In this document: piece after piece, positions 59,499 to 64,000 of the stretch
Layout of the letters: every line of letters begins with the position of its first letter
Numbering within the stretch: position 1 is the stretch's first letter
NCBI GenBank assembly: GCA_947179155.2
Contig: OX359269.1
Location: forward strand, 52,471,524 to 52,535,523
From: Hedera helix
Lineage: Eukaryota; Streptophyta; Magnoliopsida; Apiales; Araliaceae
Direction: 5' to 3'
DNA: 64,000 nucleotides
The notes under the pieces: model-generated
Seen by the model: only the letters and a program-made list of their open reading frames with translations
Told to the model about the DNA's origin: nothing
The model's database searches: none
Made by a program: the position numbers and the translations under genes

Positions 59499-60363
59499 TA
59501 CACCCTCCATCCAATTTTATTTCTTTAGTTTGAAAATACACATTTATTAAGGGAAAAAATCTCCAAATTACCCTTTTCCTTACTCGATTATTATCTTGTT
59601 TGTTTGAATCAATCTCCTAATTCTTTCTTTTTCATTATTCGAATAATAAAATAAAGAAAAGATAGCGGGGAAAGAAGTGTGGTTGTACTTTTAATGTCAA
59701 AGTTAACAATGATATTTTTATAATTTATGTCATGTTATTTAAAATAAAAATCATAAAGATAAATAAAAGTTGTATTAAAAAAATAAGGCCAAAAATATTA
59801 TTAAAAATAAAAGGGGACAAATAGTTTTAGACAAATGAAAAAATAAATTAGGGTGAGTAAACTTGAACGGATTGACTAATAATTTATAATATATTCAAGT
59901 ACTAGTTAATACATAAATAAAGATTAATTAAATTAGTCAATTTAATCATAATAATAAAATAAACTTATAATAATAACCAATAAAGCAATATGAATAAGGA
60001 CAACTTAAAATTCTTATGTCCAATTTATTAAAATAAAGGCGAGTGTGTTTGATATATGAGTATTTGCTTGGTAAATATTTTATAATTATGTGTATATAAG
60101 GATATTTTATCTGTTTTAAAATATAAGATCATTGTTGATTTCATAAAGTTAATTTAAAATATTTTTAAACTTATACTTAACATGAACTTATTTTGTTTTA
60201 GTTTATATACGACGATGAATATGGAAACATATCGAAAAATTAATACTCATTTTAAGATTTATTATTTCAGTATTTTTAATCACCTCACTTTTAAATTTAA
60301 AAATATCTCAAATTAACTTTTCAAAAATCAATAATAATCTTAAATTTTGAAATCCAGGGAGTA
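59499..60363. mobile_element. Possible Stowaway-like element beside the AAA remnant
   Basis: Left end TACACCCTCCATCCAATTTT and right reversed TATACTCCCTGGATTTCAAA share the CCTCCATCC/CTCCCTGGAT signature and TA ends. The 865-bp interior is AT-rich without coding, and its length is unusual, so two separate elements are possible. Confidence 0.4.
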
Positions 60364-60570
60364 TAATATTTATTGAGACTAAGAGTCAATTTTTAATGAT
60401 TTAAAATTTATTTTATATTTTACCAATTTAGAGACGTTAAAAGAGGGATATTTTTTTAACAAATAATTTTAAACCTATTAACGAATGAGATAATAAATTA
60501 TTAAGATATTTTAAAATGCAATTAAACATCATCATAGTTGTTTAAATGATGGAGTTCGGTATGTTTACTA

Positions 60571-60761
60571 TGATAGATTAATTGAAAGAGATTATCATTC
60601 AAAGGAAGAAATCAAATTACAAGTAAAACTAAACTAAAAAGAGGCTAACACTTAACTAGGCAAAACTATGGCAACATTAAGAAAAATGAAAAAATACAAT
60701 ACTACCCTACATAACATAAGCTAATAACAAAATAGTATTAATAATAATAATAATTCTAATA
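60571..60761 (-). repeat. 3' LTR of copia element
   Basis: 191 bp. In element orientation it begins TATTAG and ends CTATCA, so the termini are TA...CA, not TG...CA. It is preceded by the polypurine tract. Confidence 0.9.
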
Positions 60762-60774
60762 TCCCCCCACAAAC

Positions 60775-61758
60775 TCATGATGCAAAGGTGGAAATCATCG
60801 AGAGTTTGCCAACCAAGAAACGAAAACGCGGAAGCGGAAGCGACTTAGTTAACAAATCTGCAATCTGTAAGGATGAAGAAATGAATGACAAGGTGAGAGT
60901 GCCATGTTGTAGGTGATGACGAGTGAAATGACAATCAATCTCAATGTGCTTAGTTCTCTCATGAAAAAACAAATTGTGAGCTATCTGAATAGCACTTTTG
61001 TTGTCACAATGTATAGGAGTGGGTGAGGATATAGGAACGCCCATATCTGCAAGCAACCAACGTAGCCAAACGATTTCAGTGGTAGTAGAAGTCATCGCTC
61101 TATATTCTGCTTCTGTAGAAGAGCGAGAAACAACACTTTGTTTCTTACTCTTCCAAGAAATAAGAGAATCTCCAAGAAATATACAAAAACCAGTGGTAGA
61201 TTTGCGATCTGATGGGTCACTGGCCCAGTCAGCATCAGAGTATGCCCGCAGTTCTAAAGAGGATGTCGATGGAAACAATAGACTCTGAAAAATAGTACCC
61301 CGAAGATATCGCAAGATACGAACAACGGCTGCCCAATGAACTGTAGTAGGAGAAGTGACAAACTGGCTATCTGAGCGTGTAATGGTGAGATATACCCAAC
61401 AATAACGAGTATAATCATCAATGAAAGAAACATAATATCGAGACCCACCTCTTGTGGCAGTTGGAGCAGGTCCCCACACATCAGAATGAATCAAATCAAA
61501 TGGGGCAACAGAATAAGAAACACTTCGATTAAAAGGTAAAGCAGAAAACTTTGCCAATTTACAACCACTACAACCAGAAATATCATTAGATGATAAATTT
61601 CCTAAAGCTCCTGTAGAAGCCAAATATTTTAAACGAGAAGAGGAAACATGTCCCAATCTAGAATGCCACAAATAAAAATTAGACGAAGAAGGACTCAAAC
61701 GAAAAGAAGACAAATCAACAGTAGAAGCAACAACCGATGGTACTTTCAGCTCATCCAA
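60775..61758 (-). pseudogene. Copia pol remnant: integrase N-part fused to RNase H
   Basis: Begins within LDELKVPSV. The HHCC integrase zinc-binding region (HSRLGHVSSSRLKYL, CSGCKLAKF) and the first Asp motif HSDVWGP and FIDDYTRYCWVYL are present. At YLTITRSDSQF the frame jumps to VHWAAVVRILRYLRGT, the end of the reverse transcriptase region, then RNase H: YSDADWASDPSDRKSTTGF, STEAEYRA, HCDNKSAIQIAHN and HTKHIEIDCHF-like stretch. About half of integrase and nearly all of reverse transcriptase are deleted in frame, removing the catalytic Glu of integrase and the YVDD motif. Confidence 0.9.
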
Positions 61759-63118
61759 AAGATATAACCCTCATCCCAATCAGCTTCTGGAAGTGAGGAT
61801 CCTGCACACAACAAGAAATGGAGGAAAAGAAGACTAAATATCCAGAGTCACATAATTGACTAACAGAAACAAGATTCAATGCAAGATTGGGAATATGATA
61901 AACATGCGGAAGAGACATATGAGATGTGACAACAGGACCAATTCCTGCCAAGGACATTAATGTACCATCAGCAGTAACAACAGGCTTAGCATTAGTAGGT
62001 GAAATAGATGTAAAACAGGAAGTGTCAGGTGACATATGGTGAAAAGCTCCAGAATCCAAAACCCAGATAGATGAAGATGTACCTGATGAATTTGGAGGTG
62101 ACAAACCTGAGGTAGCAAAAGCATGAGACGAGGCAAGGAACTTCTGAAATTGTTTAGTAAGTGAGTCTGTCGTAGGCGGAGCAGAAGTGGATGCTCCGGT
62201 CACCGCATAGTCAGATGGAGGTACAGGTGCAGTAGTGCGAGGCTGTGGAGGCCTAGGACCACGATATAACTGAGTGAACTGATTCTGAGATAACTGATTA
62301 TGCCTAGGCCGTTGAAATCGCGGTTGCACTCCCTTGTTCAACAGTTGAGGGCATTGAGCCTTCCAATGTCCTGACTGCTTGCAATAGCTACATTCATCAT
62401 CTGCAGCCTTTGGATTAGGCTTAGTGAAAGATGGACGTTGGGGTACAACCAAAATAGATGAGGTGGTCGTTGGAAGAACTCCTTTCCCAGCGTGGGACTT
62501 ATGACGCATTTCTTCAGCCAACAATTCACTAACAACTGAATCAACAGATGACAAGGGAATGCGGTGCAAAATATTGCCACGTAAAGATTCAAAATCATCA
62601 CGAAGAGCCATTAAAAACTGAACCAATCGTTGCTCTTCTCTAGAAGCAATATACGGGGCAAAGACACGAAGTTCAGAAGTTTCCGTAAGAGCTAATTGAT
62701 CCCAAAGATCAGTCATGGCAGAATAAAACTCCTGAACACTCATGTTTTTCTGTAAAAGAGCACGAATATCAATTTCCAACTGATACTTTTTGGCGAAGTT
62801 AGATTGCGTATACAACCTCTCTAAATGATCCCACACCTCTTTTGAAGTGTCATATTTAGCCAATTGCATGCCAATGGAGTGCTTAACAGAGTTATTAATC
62901 CAAGTTAAGATTTTTGAATTATTCATTTCCCAAGTTTCAATCTCTTCGACAAATTTACCATCCTTTTTATCTACAGGTTTACACACAAGTCCAGAAATAT
63001 ATCCCCACATCTTCTTTCCTTTTAAGAAATTTTTCATAACATAACTCCAATATGAAAAAAATTTACCATCCAATCTAACACTAATAGACTGCAACGAATC
63101 ATCTTTATTACCAACCAT
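61751..63118 (-). CDS. Copia gag-protease (retrotransposon capsid and aspartic protease)
   Basis: 455 aa from MVGNKDDSLQSISVRLDGKF. Retrotransposon capsid region: KKMWGYISG, WLxHLxxLYTQSNFAKKYQLE-like stretch and FLMALRDDFESLRGNIL. A CCHC zinc knuckle CSYCKQSGHWKAQC follows, then the aspartic protease motif VLDSGAFHHMS. The frame ends in GMRVISFG then stop, whereas family members continue into a G-LYLLDELKVPS sequence that is present in the overlapping frame, so a one-base shift near 61766-61775 separates gag-protease from pol. An upstream in-frame Met at 63229 lies in the leader and is not favoured. Confidence 0.85.
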   Translation of the reverse strand: MVGNKDDSLQSISVRLDGKFFSYWSYVMKNFLKGKKMWGYISGLVCKPVDKKDGKFVEEIETWEMNNSKILTWINNSVKHSIGMQLAKYDTSKEVWDHLERLYTQSNFAKKYQLEIDIRALLQKNMSVQEFYSAMTDLWDQLALTETSELRVFAPYIASREEQRLVQFLMALRDDFESLRGNILHRIPLSSVDSVVSELLAEEMRHKSHAGKGVLPTTTSSILVVPQRPSFTKPNPKAADDECSYCKQSGHWKAQCPQLLNKGVQPRFQRPRHNQLSQNQFTQLYRGPRPPQPRTTAPVPPSDYAVTGASTSAPPTTDSLTKQFQKFLASSHAFATSGLSPPNSSGTSSSIWVLDSGAFHHMSPDTSCFTSISPTNAKPVVTADGTLMSLAGIGPVVTSHMSLPHVYHIPNLALNLVSVSQLCDSGYLVFFSSISCCVQDPHFQKLIGMRVISFG

Positions 63119-63507
63119 GATGTCAATCAACAATAAGCAAATATCACCAAAGCAAATCAACCAATGAAGTAGCGACCCACCGGAAAACTGACTAAACAAG
63201 AAACCCAACAAAGCAGAGCGATTTTCCAAACAAACCCAGATCTTACAAATCTAAAAGAAACCCATATTGTTCGTATTCATGAGAATTTGAGAAATTAATT
63301 GAATATAGTAGGTAGGTAAATAGGTACTTAATCAAACAGGACAAGATGAAAAAGAAAAGAAAAAGGGGAATGTATAAATCGAAAGTACGTGTCTGGAAGT
63401 TTTCTTTCTAATAGATGTATATATATACTCCTTTGATCTCACGTGGGTCATATAAAACTAATAAAAGTTGGATCCGCAAGTTTAAGAATGCCATTAAACC
63501 TTGTTAT

Positions 63508-63515
63508 TGATACCA
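63508..63515 (-). other. Primer-binding site, initiator tRNA-Met type
   Basis: TGGTATCA on the minus strand directly after the 5' LTR; complementary to the 3' end of initiator tRNA-Met, the usual primer of plant copia elements. The match beyond eight bases is weak. Confidence 0.8.
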
Positions 63516-63712
63516 TGATAGATTAATTGAAAGAGATTATCATTCAAATGAAGAAATCAAATTACAAGTAAAAATAAACTAAAAAGAGGCTAACACTTAA
63601 CTAGGCAAAACTAGGGCAACATTAAGGAAAATGGAAAAATACAATATTACCCTACATAACATAAGCTAATAACAAAATAGTATTAATAATAATAATAATA
63701 ATAATTCTAATA
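63516..63712 (-). repeat. 5' LTR of copia element
   Basis: 197 bp, same TATTAG...CTATCA termini as the other LTR; six bases longer through two extra AAT units. Confidence 0.9.
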
Positions 63713-63717
63713 TACTA

Positions 63718-64000
63718 ATGTATACTGCAGATACTTGCATAGATAAACATGTTCTTAATATAATAAAATATAAAAGTTAAAGTTGTAAGTCTTAAAATAT
63801 AGGAAATCGGGTAACAATAGAATGGAAATTGAAAAGAATTTTTATCCGATACACAATTTTAAAGAAGCAGTTAAAATCCTTTCTTTTCCTAAGTGATATT
63901 TAAGATAATATAAATAGACATTTTAACTTCATACGAATTTAGAATCTTTTACTAAATTCAATTACATACGTTACTCGATTATAAAGTGACCATTTTAACC
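63718..64000. other. AT-rich flank, no gene seen
   Basis: Non-coding AT-rich DNA to the window edge. If the AAA ATPase gene continued 5', its exons would be expected here or beyond; none is visible in this short stretch. Confidence 0.5.

Larger units (their letters stand above)
60571..63712 (-). mobile_element. Ty1/copia LTR retrotransposon, internally deleted
   Basis: 3142 bp in minus orientation. The target duplication TACTA lies at 60566-60570 and 63713-63717. The 3' LTR is 60571-60761 and the 5' LTR 63516-63712. A primer-binding site TGGTATCA (initiator tRNA-Met type) abuts the 5' LTR at 63515-63508, and a purine tract GTTTGTGGGGGGA abuts the 3' LTR near 60774-60762. Gag, protease and the start of integrase are followed directly by RNase H. 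Most of integrase and the reverse transcriptase are missing. LTR comparison by eye shows about six substitutions plus a difference in AAT number. Non-autonomous; retains cis signals. Confidence 0.95.

Noticed and set aside
61254..61481. Minus-strand hydrophobic 75-residue frame
   Set aside because: Alternative-frame shadow of the copia integrase remnant.
1..64000. CRISPR array or bacterial-type gene cluster
   Set aside because: The tandem repeats here have no unique spacers, and the genes are spliced eukaryotic genes.

Overview
This is eukaryotic nuclear DNA from a flowering plant, most likely a eudicot; I cannot name the species. The evidence is very AT-rich intergenic DNA, genes of 6-17 exons with GT/AG introns, a plant sterol enzyme, a plastid-type RNase J with a plant-specific C-terminal trihelix domain, a Ty1/copia element primed by initiator tRNA-Met, and many small plant-type transposons. 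No CRISPR array, operon, rRNA or tRNA gene was seen.

Three intact genes can be reconstructed exon by exon with consistent phase: an adenylate kinase on the minus strand (21245-26156, 6 exons, 240 aa), cycloeucalenol cycloisomerase CPI1 on the plus strand (33080-38701, 8 exons, 288 aa) and a predicted chloroplast ribonuclease J on the plus strand (40423-56900, 17 exons, 889 aa). They serve nucleotide balance, sterol synthesis and organelle RNA processing and share no obvious pathway.

Four gene remnants are broken. They are the 3' half of a GH1 beta-glucosidase (12356-13830, frameshifted), two internal exons from the 5' half of a GH1 gene (20134-20522), a putative pectin-methyltransferase-type fragment with a stop in a conserved Trp codon (16511-16664), and the 3' end of an AAA ATPase with a 4-base duplication (58769-59459, minus).

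Layout: 1-1216 C-rich tract, 20-bp minisatellite and G-rich tract; 1217-10300 AT-rich DNA with a threefold segmental duplication carrying copy-specific transposon insertions; 11-21 kb GH1 remnants around hAT elements and a Helitron-like unit carrying gene debris; 21-26 kb adenylate kinase; 26-32 kb minisatellites and Tourist/Stowaway-like elements; 33-38.7 kb CPI1; 40.4-56.9 kb RNase J with a large inverted-repeat element and a SINE in introns; 58.8-59.5 kb AAA remnant; 60.6-63.7 kb an internally deleted copia element with complete LTRs.

No clearly new biochemical system is visible. The most unusual material is in the repeats: a GGTTACC minisatellite at two distant loci sharing a flank, a Tourist-like element holding a GC-rich minisatellite, a noncanonical TA...CA copia element, and several insertions whose target duplications can be read directly.
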